Below, piece after piece: positions 26,005-34,830 of a stretch of 64,000 nt of DNA. How positions within the stretch are numbered: the stretch's first letter is position 1; every line of letters starts with the position of its first letter. The notes below the pieces were generated by a model. That model saw only the letters and a list, made by a program, of their open reading frames with translations, was not told where the DNA came from and searched no databases. Both the position numbers and the translations under genes were made by a program. Where the stretch lies: positions 248,001-312,000 of the forward strand of contig NZ_RCIZ01000004.1 in assembly GCF_003666685.1 (NCBI RefSeq), read 5' to 3'. Source of the stretch: Mesorhizobium sp. YM1C-6-2. Lineage in GTDB: Bacteria; Pseudomonadota; Alphaproteobacteria; Rhizobiales; Rhizobiaceae.

Positions 26005-27150
26005 ATGAACATCAAGGGCCTGCTTCTCGGCTCCGCTGCGGCTCTCGTCGCAGTGTCCGGTGCGCGCGCCGCCGACGCGGTGGTGATCGCCGAACCGGAA
26101 CCGATGGAATACGTGCGCGTCTGCGACACGTACGGCGTCGGCTTCTACTACATCCCCGGCACCGAGACCTGCCTCAAGGTCTCCGGCTACATGCGCTACG
26201 ACATCGGCATCGGCGCCTCCGGCTTCCAGGACGTCCTCGATAAGGAAGACTTCGTGGACGGCGAGGCTTCGTTCAACGACACCTACTACAAGCGTGCTCG
26301 TTTCGCGCTTCGCGTTGACAGCCGTGCGGAGACCGAACTCGGCACCCTGCGCACCTACGCCCAGATCAACTTCCAGTACGACGTTGAAACGGCGGACATT
26401 TTCGATGACGAAGATGTCTTCATCGGCAGCAGCACCTTCACCCAGGATGAGGTCGCCATCGAGCACGCCTATATCGAGCTCGGCGGTTTCCGCATCGGTA
26501 AGACCGACTCGCTGTTCTCGACCTTCACCGGCTACTCGTCGGGCGTCTCGAACGACGGTCTCGTTCCCTACGGTCCGTTCGGAACCCACCAGATCGCCTA
26601 CACCTTCAACGGCGGCAACGGCTTCACCGCTGCAGTCGCTCTCGAAGAAGGCGGCGACGGCGAGGGTGCCTATGACCTCACCAGCTATGCGCTGGACGAC
26701 TATGTCCCGCACGTGGTTGGCGGCGTCGGCTGGACCGGCGGTTGGGGCGGCATCTCGGTCGTCGGCGGCTACGACTCCGTCTACGGCGAAGGCGCTATCA
26801 AGGGCCGCGTCGACTTCAACGCTTCCGACGCTCTGTCGCTCTTCGTGATGGGCGCTTGGGCCAGCAACGACGATTCGACCCTGGCCGATGCGCAGAACTA
26901 CTACGCTCCTTGGGGCGGCGAGTGGGCCGTCTGGGTTGGCGGCGCCTGGCAGTTCAACGAGAAGACCACGCTCAACTTCGAAGTTGGCTATGACGACCTC
27001 GAGAACTTCTCGACCGCCGTCAACGTCGACTACGAGCTGGTCAACAACTTCCACATCATTCCGGAAATCGTCTACGTCGACAACTTCGACACCGATCCGG
27101 ATGACAACTGGGGCGGCTTCCTCCGCCTGCAGGCGAACTTCGGCGGCTGA
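26005..27150 (+). CDS. outer-membrane porin, Porin_2 (Omp2-like) family, copy B
   Basis: A 381-residue porin, paralogue of the gene at 22413 and pointing the other way. The first 68 residues are identical, as is a stretch of over 60 residues around ELGGFRIGKTDSLFSTF and most of the last 60 residues. Differences are concentrated in loops (IGASGFQDVLDKED; EEGGDGEGAYDLTSYALDD). Start 26005 follows CTGGAGGTCAGAAA. This inverted-pair layout recalls omp2a/omp2b of Brucella. Followed by a strong terminator. Confidence 0.93.
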   Translation: MNIKGLLLGSAAALVAVSGARAADAVVIAEPEPMEYVRVCDTYGVGFYYIPGTETCLKVSGYMRYDIGIGASGFQDVLDKEDFVDGEASFNDTYYKRARFALRVDSRAETELGTLRTYAQINFQYDVETADIFDDEDVFIGSSTFTQDEVAIEHAYIELGGFRIGKTDSLFSTFTGYSSGVSNDGLVPYGPFGTHQIAYTFNGGNGFTAAVALEEGGDGEGAYDLTSYALDDYVPHVVGGVGWTGGWGGISVVGGYDSVYGEGAIKGRVDFNASDALSLFVMGAWASNDDSTLADAQNYYAPWGGEWAVWVGGAWQFNEKTTLNFEVGYDDLENFSTAVNVDYELVNNFHIIPEIVYVDNFDTDPDDNWGGFLRLQANFGG

Positions 27151-27175
27151 TAATCGGCTGACGAGCTAGTCAAGG

Positions 27176-27215
27176 CGGCCCGCGCTCGAAAGAGCGCGGG
27201 CCGTTTTCGTTTTCG
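27176..27215 (+). terminator. rho-independent terminator of second porin gene
   Basis: A 12-bp stem (27176-27187 with 27192-27203, CGGCCCGCGCTC) and a four-base loop, followed by TTTTCGTTTT. It differs in sequence from the terminator of copy A apart from the CGGCCCGC core. Confidence 0.88.
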
Positions 27216-27272
27216 AGCTGGAATAAAAGAGGGCTGAGGCCTGCCAACGTAACGTGAGCCTGCGGAGAAAGC

Positions 27273-28163
27273 TCAGGCGCCAGCTTCTGCCCGGTCGAAG
27301 AAAGCGGCGATCGTCTGCGGCAGGTCGCCCGTCTCGAGCATCGGCGGATGGCCCTGGCCCTCGACCGTGACGGTCTGGCAGTCGGGATGCCTGCGGGCCA
27401 TTTCGGCGAGCGTCGCCGCCGACAGGAGCTTCGAGTTGGCGCCGCGGATGACGAGCATCGGAAAACCGCGCAGCGCCTCGAACAGGTGCCAGATGACGGG
27501 GATCGGCTTGTCGAGATCGAATGTCTTGACGACCTTCAGCAGGGCCGGATCGAAATCGGCGACCGGCTGTCCCTTGTGGTCGCGGTAGATCGCGGCGGCA
27601 AAACGCTGCCAGTCCGCCTCGTTCAGGGCGGGAAACGCCGAGCCGTGGGCGGCGCGCTGGATGGCGGCGGCCTCCGCCATGTCGCGGGGCCGCGGCGAGC
27701 GCTCCAGATAGGAGCGGATCTGCGCCAGCCCTTCGCCCTCGATCACCGGGCCGATATCGTTGAGCACGACGGATTTCATCACGGTCGGGCGCATCGAGCC
27801 CAGTGCGTGGATGATCATTCCGCCGCGCGAGGTGCCGATGAAATGAGCCCTTTCGATGCCGGCGGCGATCAGCCCGGCGTCGACGTCCGCCGCCTCGATC
27901 CTGACGTCGTAGTTTCGCCAGTTGCGGTCATAGGCCGACTGGCCGCGCCCGCGATAATCGAAGACGATCACCTGACGCGGCCGTTCCTCGCGGCGCGAGA
28001 GATGGAGAGCCAGCTCGTGGAAATCACGGGCATTGCGAGACAGTCCGGGAAGGCAGGCGACCGGCGTGGTGTCGGCGCGTTCGGTGCCGTAGATGCGGGC
28101 ATGAAGCTTCAGCCCGTCCGGCGCGGAATAGAAAAAATCCGAAAAGCCCTGCTCGGTGGTCAT
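27273..28163 (-). CDS. alpha/beta-fold hydrolase
   Basis: A 296-residue single-domain alpha/beta hydrolase. The nucleophile elbow is FIGTSRGGMI with Ser112, preceded by the strand VIVFDYRGRGQS. The catalytic histidine is in VEGQGHPPML near the C-terminus. Members hydrolyse esters, lactones, epoxides or thioesters; nothing in the sequence fixes the substrate. It is a single gene, tail to tail with the second porin. Confidence 0.82.
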   Translation of the reverse strand: MTTEQGFSDFFYSAPDGLKLHARIYGTERADTTPVACLPGLSRNARDFHELALHLSRREERPRQVIVFDYRGRGQSAYDRNWRNYDVRIEAADVDAGLIAAGIERAHFIGTSRGGMIIHALGSMRPTVMKSVVLNDIGPVIEGEGLAQIRSYLERSPRPRDMAEAAAIQRAAHGSAFPALNEADWQRFAAAIYRDHKGQPVADFDPALLKVVKTFDLDKPIPVIWHLFEALRGFPMLVIRGANSKLLSAATLAEMARRHPDCQTVTVEGQGHPPMLETGDLPQTIAAFFDRAEAGA

Positions 28164-28297
28164 CGATGATTCCGTTCGGGAAGGTGTGGTCTTTCAGCAG
28201 ATACCACCGGTTGCGGCCGCGTCAAAGGAACGATCGGGCCCGCTTCGGGCGAGGATGAAGGGGAGGTGGGGGAGCGCGAGTCGTCGGACCCGGTCCG

Positions 28298-30343
28298 TCA
28301 GTATTCGGCGGCGGTACGCTGGCGTCCCTTCACCAGGTCGCCTTCGATGTCAAAACTTCCCGAAAGACGCATCTTGTAGACTTGGTAGTTTTCCATCACG
28401 CGCTGCACATAGGCGCGCGTCTCGGTGAAGGGGATCCTCTCGATCCAGTCGACCACCGTGTCGATGTCCTTGCCGCGCGGATCGCCGTATCGCTTGATCC
28501 AGTCGCGGGCGCGGCCGGGACCGGCATTGTAGCCGACGAAGGTCAAAACGTAGGAGCCGTCGAATCGGCCGAGCTGCTCGCTGAGGAAGGCGGCGCCGAG
28601 CGTCGCGTTGTAGCCAGCGTCGGTCGTCAGCCGCTCCTGCGAGAAGGTCATGCCCGCCTTCCTGGCTACTGACTTCGCGGTTCCCGGCAGGAGCTGCAGC
28701 AGCCCGCGCGCCCCGGCATGGGAGACGGCGGCGGCGTTGAACTCGCTCTCCTGGCGGGCGATGGCATAGGCAAGCGCCTTGCCCGAACCTGAAATGTCGG
28801 CGTCGGCCGGGATCGCCCCGACCGGGTGCGACAGGGCGCCGATGTCGAGGCCGCGCCCGGCGGCGATCTTGCCGATCTTCAGCGCCAGCGTGTGATCCTC
28901 GCGCCTTTCGGCCATGTCGGCCAGCAGCGCCAGCTCGCCGGGCTTGGCAAGATCCCCGGCAAGCTCGCGATAGAGCATGTCCGCGAGCTTCTGATAGCCG
29001 CAGCGTTCGAGGCGGCGGATAGCCTTGACGGTCTCGCGTCGCCGGAAGCTTTCGCGGTCGGCTGCGGTCGGCTCGGGATAGGCGACGTTCAGCGTCTTGC
29101 CGCCGATTCGGTCGGCGGCAAGCTGGCCATAGAAGGCGGTGCCGTAGACTGCGGCCTTTTCGTAGAAGGTCCTGGCGTCGCCAGGTGCGCCGGCTTCGGC
29201 GGCGCGACCGAGCCAGTAATAGGCGCGCGCGAGCGAGATCGGCCCTTCGGCGATCTCCGCGATGCGGGCGAAATGCTTTGCCGCGGCCTTGGCGTCGCTC
29301 AGCCCGCGCAGCGCATACCAGCCCGCGTGGAACTCGGCGTCGGCGGCCTCGACCGGGCTTTCGGCGGCGTGCGCGGCGGCGATTCGGTAGGCGAGCTTCA
29401 TGTCGCCATGGTCGACGAGCTCGCGCGACAGCACGCGGCGCTCGGTCCACCATGCGTCGGGATCGACCAGCGCCTCGCGATTCGTCGGCGCCTTCAGCAT
29501 GATCGCTGCGGCCTCGGCGAACTTGTTCTTCCTGCGGAGATAGCGGGCTTCCGCGAAATAATAGCCGGCCGAACGCATGTCGGCCGGCACGGCCTTGAGC
29601 AGCGCAGGCGCTTCCTTTGCCCCGCGGATGACGGCCGTCCACGCCTTGGCGAGCGGCTCGGCGCCTGCGAGCTCGGCGACGCGGTCGGCCGAATTGACGC
29701 GCTCCGCATAGAGCATGCCTTCCATGCGGGCGCGGTGGTCCTCCGGCAGGAGGATGGCGCCGAATTCCTTGATGATGCGCTGCTCTTCCGGCGCTTCCAG
29801 CTTTGCCGTGCGCCAGAAGGGCGCCAATACGGCGCGCGCGTCCTTGACCTGCCCGAGCGAGGCATGCGCGCGGGCGAGCAGGACAATGCCGTCGAGCGTC
29901 TGCGGCCTGCTGTCGCCGAAAACGCTTACGACCCGCTTGGCGTCGGGGTTCTCGCGGTAGAAGGCACGCTCGCTGTTCCGCCGCAGCCGTTTCATGCCGG
30001 GCCAGTTGGGCAGCGTGAGCGCCGCGCTGGCGATATCGATGCTCGACACATCCCTGCCGCCGTCGAAGGCGATCGCCCAGGTGAGGATGTGGCGGTCGAT
30101 GCTCGCCTCCGGCAAGCGGTCGCGGATACGGCGCGCCTTGCCTATGTCCATCGCCTCGATCGCGTCCAGCCCGGCCTTCAGGAGGGCGATCTCGCCGGCT
30201 GCGGCGACAGCTCCCGCGTCGGGCATCACAAACGCGAAAGTCGCATCCTTTTCGGCGCCGACGGCAGCGGCCGGCGCCAGCGCCAGCGAGGCGGCGATGA
30301 GAGCGAAGCGGCTATCGCGCCTGCGGCGCAGCTTGCTGATCAT
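28298..30343 (-). CDS. soluble lytic murein transglycosylase (Slt70-like)
   Basis: A 681-residue periplasmic enzyme that cleaves the MurNAc-GlcNAc bond with anhydro-ring formation. A signal peptide (residues 1-30) and a long helical superhelix (about 50-500) precede the SLT domain. There, AYAIARQESEFN holds the catalytic Glu532, then HAGARGLLQLLPGTAK and GYNAGPGRARDW follow in the canonical order. The helical part is what makes doughnut-shaped Slt70 enzymes. Divergent from dapA, with 224 bases between the starts. Confidence 0.92.
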   Translation of the reverse strand: MISKLRRRRDSRFALIAASLALAPAAAVGAEKDATFAFVMPDAGAVAAAGEIALLKAGLDAIEAMDIGKARRIRDRLPEASIDRHILTWAIAFDGGRDVSSIDIASAALTLPNWPGMKRLRRNSERAFYRENPDAKRVVSVFGDSRPQTLDGIVLLARAHASLGQVKDARAVLAPFWRTAKLEAPEEQRIIKEFGAILLPEDHRARMEGMLYAERVNSADRVAELAGAEPLAKAWTAVIRGAKEAPALLKAVPADMRSAGYYFAEARYLRRKNKFAEAAAIMLKAPTNREALVDPDAWWTERRVLSRELVDHGDMKLAYRIAAAHAAESPVEAADAEFHAGWYALRGLSDAKAAAKHFARIAEIAEGPISLARAYYWLGRAAEAGAPGDARTFYEKAAVYGTAFYGQLAADRIGGKTLNVAYPEPTAADRESFRRRETVKAIRRLERCGYQKLADMLYRELAGDLAKPGELALLADMAERREDHTLALKIGKIAAGRGLDIGALSHPVGAIPADADISGSGKALAYAIARQESEFNAAAVSHAGARGLLQLLPGTAKSVARKAGMTFSQERLTTDAGYNATLGAAFLSEQLGRFDGSYVLTFVGYNAGPGRARDWIKRYGDPRGKDIDTVVDWIERIPFTETRAYVQRVMENYQVYKMRLSGSFDIEGDLVKGRQRTAAEY

Positions 30344-30567
30344 GTCCTGTCCTTACACGAAATGGACCGGAACGGGTAGGGACAGTCTGGCTGGGGGTGG
30401 TGAAGCATAAGTAAAGGATATGTTATCTTTGTGGGTAGCGGCGGGGTAGCCAGACCCGGAAATGACATTGCGCCACCGGTCGGCCGGCTATGGCGCCAAG
30501 CTTCGCTTTCGGCTAGAAGCCGCGCGGGAGTTGAGAAAAAACCGATAATACTCTGGAGTATCGCATC

Positions 30568-31449
30568 ATGCTGAGAGGCTCTCTCACTGCGCTCGTGACG
30601 CCGTTCGACAAGGACGGGCGTTTCGACGAGAAAGCCTTTCGCGCGTTCATCGACTGGCAGATCGCCGAAGGCACAAAGGGCCTGGTTCCCGTCGGCACGA
30701 CCGGCGAATCACCGACGCTGTCGCATGACGAGCATCGCCTTGTCGTGAAGACCTGTGTCGAAGCGGCGAAGGGCAGGGTGCCCGTGGTCGCCGGGGCCGG
30801 TTCCAACAACACCGAAGAGGCGATCGGCCTGGTGAAGTTCGCCGAGCAGGCGGGCGCCGACGCGGCACTGGTCGTCACGCCTTACTATAACAAGCCGACG
30901 CAGCGTGGCCTCTATGCGCATTTCGCTGCCGTCGCAAAGGCGACGACGCTGCCGATCATCATCTACAACATCCCGCCGCGTTCGGTGATCGACATGATGC
31001 CGGAGACCATGGGCAGGCTGGCGCATGACTTCAAGAACATCGCCGGCGTCAAGGACGCGACCGGCAAGGTGGAGCGCGTGTCCGAGCAGCGGATGACCTG
31101 CGGCAAGGACTTCATCCAGCTTTCCGGCGAGGACGCCAGCGCGCTGGGTTTCAATGCCCATGGCGGCATCGGCTGCATCTCGGTGACGTCGAATGTCGCA
31201 CCCAGGCTCTGCGCCGAATTCCAGACGGCGACGCTGGACAACGACAAGGAGAAGTCGCTCGAACTGCAGGACCGGCTGATGCCGCTGCACAAGGCGATCT
31301 TCATCGAGCCGGGGCTGGCCGGCGCGAAATATGCGCTGTCGCGGCTCGGGAGGGTCGAGAACGTCGTGCGCTCGCCATTGACCACTGTCGAAGAAGGCAC
31401 GGCGGCCAAGATCGATGCGGCGATGAAGTTTGCCGGCTTGATCAACTGA
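30568..31449 (+). CDS. dapA: 4-hydroxy-tetrahydrodipicolinate synthase
   Basis: A 293-residue class I aldolase-type enzyme condensing pyruvate with aspartate semialdehyde, first committed step to diaminopimelate and lysine. [10 protein letters not shown] (T44-T45) is the active-site dyad loop, Tyr133 sits in IIYNIPPR, and the Schiff-base Lys162 is in GVKDATGK. Length matches the family. It precedes smpB by 51 bases in the same direction, a common rhizobial pairing. Confidence 0.97.
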   Translation: MLRGSLTALVTPFDKDGRFDEKAFRAFIDWQIAEGTKGLVPVGTTGESPTLSHDEHRLVVKTCVEAAKGRVPVVAGAGSNNTEEAIGLVKFAEQAGADAALVVTPYYNKPTQRGLYAHFAAVAKATTLPIIIYNIPPRSVIDMMPETMGRLAHDFKNIAGVKDATGKVERVSEQRMTCGKDFIQLSGEDASALGFNAHGGIGCISVTSNVAPRLCAEFQTATLDNDKEKSLELQDRLMPLHKAIFIEPGLAGAKYALSRLGRVENVVRSPLTTVEEGTAAKIDAAMKFAGLIN

Positions 31450-31500
31450 GTCCATCAACCGACTTGATCAAAGGCCGGGAGGGTCTTACCTGTCCCGGCC

Positions 31501-31980
31501 ATGAACCAGGTCCGGAAATCCGATCCCAACAGCAAGGTCGCCGCGGAAAACCGCAAGGCGCGCTTCTCCTATGAGGTGATCGACACCTACGAGGCCGGGC
31601 TGGCGCTGACCGGCACGGAGGTGAAATCACTACGTGGCGGGCACGCAAACATCGCCGAATCCTACGCCTCGATGGAAGGCGGTGAGCTGTGGCTGATCAA
31701 TTCCTATCTTCCGGAATATCTGCAGGCCAATCGCTTCAACCATGAGCCGCGCCGGCGCCGCAAGCTGCTCATGAAGAAGAAGGAGATGGCCAAGCTCTCG
31801 CAGGCCGTCGAACGGCAGGGCATGACGATGGTGCCGTTGAAGATCTACTTCAACGATCGCGGCCGGGCCAAGCTTCTGCTGGCGCTGGCGCGCGGCAAGA
31901 ACGTCGCCGACAAGCGCCAGACGGAAAAGGATCGCGACTGGGCGCGCGAGAAGGGGCGGCTGCTCAAGGAACGAGGTTGA
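31501..31980 (+). CDS. smpB: SsrA-binding protein
   Basis: A 159-residue SmpB, which binds tmRNA and delivers it to stalled ribosomes. Diagnostic elements are [26 protein letters not shown], the conserved [13 protein letters not shown] region and the basic tail ([16 protein letters not shown]). The tmRNA gene itself is not in the window. It lies just after dapA and is probably co-transcribed. Confidence 0.97.
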   Translation: MNQVRKSDPNSKVAAENRKARFSYEVIDTYEAGLALTGTEVKSLRGGHANIAESYASMEGGELWLINSYLPEYLQANRFNHEPRRRRKLLMKKKEMAKLSQAVERQGMTMVPLKIYFNDRGRAKLLLALARGKNVADKRQTEKDRDWAREKGRLLKERG

Positions 31981-32067
31981 CCTCGCACGCCGCCGGCGCG
32001 TGCCGTAAAATCGTTACGCCCAGGCGGCAGGCTAAATTCCGTCGTGATAGGCACCGACAAACGCACC

Positions 32068-32781
32068 ATGCGACGCTATCTGTTCGGCCTGCTGGTCCTT
32101 GTTGTCCTCGGTTGTGCCGCTCTCGCCGTCGGCTACAGATATTTCATGAGCTTTTCGCCGGACCGGGCCGTTTACCCCATTCGCGGCATCGACGTTTCCA
32201 ACCATCAGGGCGTGATCGACTGGCGGCGCGTCGCGGCCGATGACGTTTCCTTCGCCGTAGTCAAGGCGACCGAGGGCGGTGACTGGGTCGACAAGTCGTT
32301 CCTCCGGAACATCGCAGGGGCGAAGGAAGTTGGCCTCGCGGTCGGCGCCTATCATTTCTTCACCTTCTGTCGGCCGGCGATCGAACAGGCGCAGAATTTC
32401 ATCGCGACGGTGCCGCGCGATCGGTCCTGGCTTCCGCCTGTCGTGGACATCGAGTTCCACGGCAATTGTCCGCGACGACCGACGCCCGAGGAACTGGGCG
32501 CGGAACTCACCGCGTTCCTGGAGCCGGTGGAGGCTTACTTCGGCAAACAGGCGATCTTCTACCTGATCGGCGAAGCCGAAGATCTCTATGGCGCGACCGT
32601 GCCTGACCGGCTGCGCTGGGTGCGGTCGCTATCCCGTCATCCGGGACACGAGGACTGGGTGTACTGGCAGTATGACAACAAGGGACGGGTCGACGGCATA
32701 GAGGGCGACGTCGATCTCAATGTGCTCCAGGGCGGGCAGTCCCGGCTGGCCGAGCTGACGCAGCAGGCTGTCGGATTCTAG
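32068..32781 (+). CDS. glycoside hydrolase family 25 (lysozyme-like) protein, membrane-anchored
   Basis: A 237-residue protein: one N-terminal transmembrane helix (LFGLLVLVVLGCAALAVGY) then a GH25 barrel. The strands GIDVSNHQGVIDW and VVDIEFHGN carry the catalytic Asp and Asp-x-Glu pattern. GH25 enzymes cut the MurNAc-GlcNAc bond of peptidoglycan. ATG 32068 is preferred over GTG 32044. The stop codon TAG at 32779 shares CTAG with the stop of the convergent glycosylase gene. Confidence 0.87.
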   Translation: MRRYLFGLLVLVVLGCAALAVGYRYFMSFSPDRAVYPIRGIDVSNHQGVIDWRRVAADDVSFAVVKATEGGDWVDKSFLRNIAGAKEVGLAVGAYHFFTFCRPAIEQAQNFIATVPRDRSWLPPVVDIEFHGNCPRRPTPEELGAELTAFLEPVEAYFGKQAIFYLIGEAEDLYGATVPDRLRWVRSLSRHPGHEDWVYWQYDNKGRVDGIEGDVDLNVLQGGQSRLAELTQQAVGF

Positions 32782-33425
32782 TTCTGCAGGAAATCCGCTA
32801 TCTCACTGAAAACGCGGACGAACATCTCCTCCGTCAGCACGCCCGTATTGGTATTGTAGCGCGAGCAGTGGTAGCTGGAGAACAACGCAACGGTTTCGGC
32901 ATCGTAGCGTGCGCCGTGCTTGAACGGCATGGCCGCCACGCGCTGGCCGAACGCCCTGACGGTCGACTGGTGGGCGATGGCGCCGAGCGCCAGCACGGCG
33001 CGCAGATTGGGCAGCCCGATGAGCGCCGGGGTCAGGAACTGGCGGCAGGTGGTGATCTCGGCCGGCGTCGGCTTGTTCTCCGGCGGCACGCATCGCACGG
33101 CGTTGATGATCGCCGTCCCGACCAGTTCCAGCCCGTCGTCCGGACGCGCCAGGAACTGGCCGCGCGCCAGGCCGAAACGGATGAGCGTCGAGTAGAGCAG
33201 GTCGCCGGCGTAGTCGCCGGTGAAAGGCCGGCCGGTCCGGTTGGCGCCGCGCAGGCCGGGCGCCAGTCCGACGATCAGCAGCCGCACGCCCTCGGGGCCG
33301 TCGGGCGGCATAAAGGCGGGCACCGGCGCGTTGAACCAGCCTGGTTCCCGCTCGCGCCAGAGGTCGCGAAAGTCCTTGAGGCGCGGGCAGAGAGCGCAGT
33401 CGCGCGGCGGCTCGGCTAAAATCAT
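32778..33425 (-). CDS. uracil-DNA glycosylase family protein (family 5, UDGb-like)
   Basis: A 215-residue member of the UDG superfamily, which removes uracil and other deaminated bases from DNA. The N-terminal CALCPRLKDFR supplies cysteines of an iron-sulfur cluster, GLAPGLRGANRTGRPFTGD is motif 1 of family 5, and SYHCSRYNTNTG is the histidine motif 2. Absence of the family 1 active-site aspartate is typical of this branch. It overlaps the convergent GH25 gene by four bases and ends ten bases before the NYN gene in coding order. Confidence 0.86.
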   Translation of the reverse strand: MILAEPPRDCALCPRLKDFRDLWREREPGWFNAPVPAFMPPDGPEGVRLLIVGLAPGLRGANRTGRPFTGDYAGDLLYSTLIRFGLARGQFLARPDDGLELVGTAIINAVRCVPPENKPTPAEITTCRQFLTPALIGLPNLRAVLALGAIAHQSTVRAFGQRVAAMPFKHGARYDAETVALFSSYHCSRYNTNTGVLTEEMFVRVFSEIADFLQN

Positions 33426-33434
33426 GTCAGGCGA

Positions 33435-34019
33435 TCAGATGTCGTCGTGGTCGACGTCGACGACGGGCTCGGGCCGGCGCGCCGGCCGCTCGCTCGGTTC
33501 GCGGCCGAGCTCGCCCTTCAGCGACATCAGGTCGATGAAATTGTCGGCCTGGCGGCGCAGGTCGTCGGAGATCATCGGCGGCTGCGAGGCCATGGTGGAG
33601 ACGATGCTGACCTTGCGGCCCCGGCGCTGCAGCGCCTCGACCAGCGTGCGGAAGTCGCCGTCGCCCGAGAAGATGACGTAGTGGTCGACATATTCGGCGA
33701 GTTCGAGCGCGTCGACCGTCAGCTCGATATCCATGTTGCCCTTGATCTTCCGTCGGCCCGTCGAGTCGGTGAATTCCTTGGCCGGCTTGGTGACGACCTT
33801 GAAGCCGTTGTAGTCGAGCCAGTCGATCAGCGGCCGGATCGACGAATACTCCTGATCTTCCACGAGCGCCGTGTAATAATAAGCCCGCACCAGATAGCCG
33901 CGTTTCTGGAAACTCGACAGTAGCTTGCGGTAGTCGATGTCGAAGCCGAGTGCGCGTGACGTAGCATAGAGGTTCGCGCCGTCGATGAAGAGCGCGATCT
34001 TCTCGCGGGGATCAAACAT
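33435..34019 (-). CDS. NYN-domain protein (LabA/DUF88 family)
   Basis: A 194-residue protein with an NYN (PIN-like) nuclease fold. Conserved acidic residues appear in KIALFIDGANLYAT, GNMDIELTVDALE and IFSGDGDFRTLVEAL, in the order expected for the metal-binding active site. These proteins are thought to be ribonucleases; the family includes cyanobacterial LabA. It ends in a Arg/Pro- and Asp-rich tail. It precedes the uracil-DNA glycosylase gene by nine bases on the same strand. Confidence 0.86.
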   Translation of the reverse strand: MFDPREKIALFIDGANLYATSRALGFDIDYRKLLSSFQKRGYLVRAYYYTALVEDQEYSSIRPLIDWLDYNGFKVVTKPAKEFTDSTGRRKIKGNMDIELTVDALELAEYVDHYVIFSGDGDFRTLVEALQRRGRKVSIVSTMASQPPMISDDLRRQADNFIDLMSLKGELGREPSERPARRPEPVVDVDHDDI

Positions 34020-34316
34020 GCCCGAGACCCTTCTTGAAATATGCAGTAGACCAAAAACGTTCTTGATATGCGTCCGGTATCCGGGAAAATTCGAATCCGG
34101 ATATCTGGTTCCCAAACTATCGGCGTAAATCCGCCATTTCCAAGCAATTTGGCCGCTTCACAAGAAAAAGTGATCCGCCGTGTAGTTGAATCCGATGGCC
34201 GGCCGGGACCCGGTGGCCGACGCGGGACTGCGCTTCCTGCTTGTAATCCTTGGCCGTTCGCGTTATGGACCGCGCCTGTTTTCCGATACATCCAGGACTA
34301 TGAAAGGGGCACATGA

Positions 34317-34715
34317 ATGGCCCGCGTAACCGTTGAAGACTGCATTGACAAGGTCGACAACCGCTTCGAGCTGGTGCTTCTGGCCGGCCACCGCGCCCGG
34401 CAGATCAGCCAGGGCGCGCAGATCACCATCCCGCGCGACAACGACAAGAACCCGGTCGTGGCGCTGCGCGAGATTGCCGACGAGACGCTGTCGCCCGACG
34501 ACCTGAAGGAAGACCTCATCCATTCGCTGCAGAAGCATGTCGAGGTGGACGAGCCGGAAAGCGACGGCCAGGAACTGACCGATCAGTCCGGCGCCACCGT
34601 CTCGGCAGACGCCGACGAGCCGGAAGAGAACATCGCTTTCGACCGCATGAGCGAGGAAGAGCTGCTCGCCGGCATCGAAGGGCTCGTGCCGCCGGAAAAG
34701 AGCGACGATTTCTGA
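34317..34715 (+). CDS. rpoZ: RNA polymerase omega subunit
   Basis: A 132-residue omega subunit, which helps assemble RNA polymerase. [20 protein letters not shown] and [13 protein letters not shown] are the family hallmarks, followed by the usual alphaproteobacterial acidic tail (residues 78-132). GAAAGGGG precedes the start. It sits upstream of rel in the same direction, separated by a hairpin; the rpoZ-rel order is conserved in many proteobacteria. Confidence 0.97.
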   Translation: MARVTVEDCIDKVDNRFELVLLAGHRARQISQGAQITIPRDNDKNPVVALREIADETLSPDDLKEDLIHSLQKHVEVDEPESDGQELTDQSGATVSADADEPEENIAFDRMSEEELLAGIEGLVPPEKSDDF

Positions 34716-34725
34716 GGCTTGGAGT

Positions 34726-34755
34726 ACTGCCGCCACTTTCGTGGCGGCAGTTTCG
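34726..34755 (+). terminator. terminator-like hairpin after rpoZ
   Basis: Arms 34726-34736 and 34741-34751 (ACTGCCGCCAC) give an 11-bp perfect stem with a four-base loop, followed by TTCGT. A second, smaller hairpin (34769-34777 with 34788-34796) follows before rel. Confidence 0.65.
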
Positions 34756-34830
34756 TAGCTATCTATGACATGCGCCGTAAACCTTTGCGGCGCATGATCT
34801 ATTTCTGGTCCAGCCTACGGAACTTCGCCC

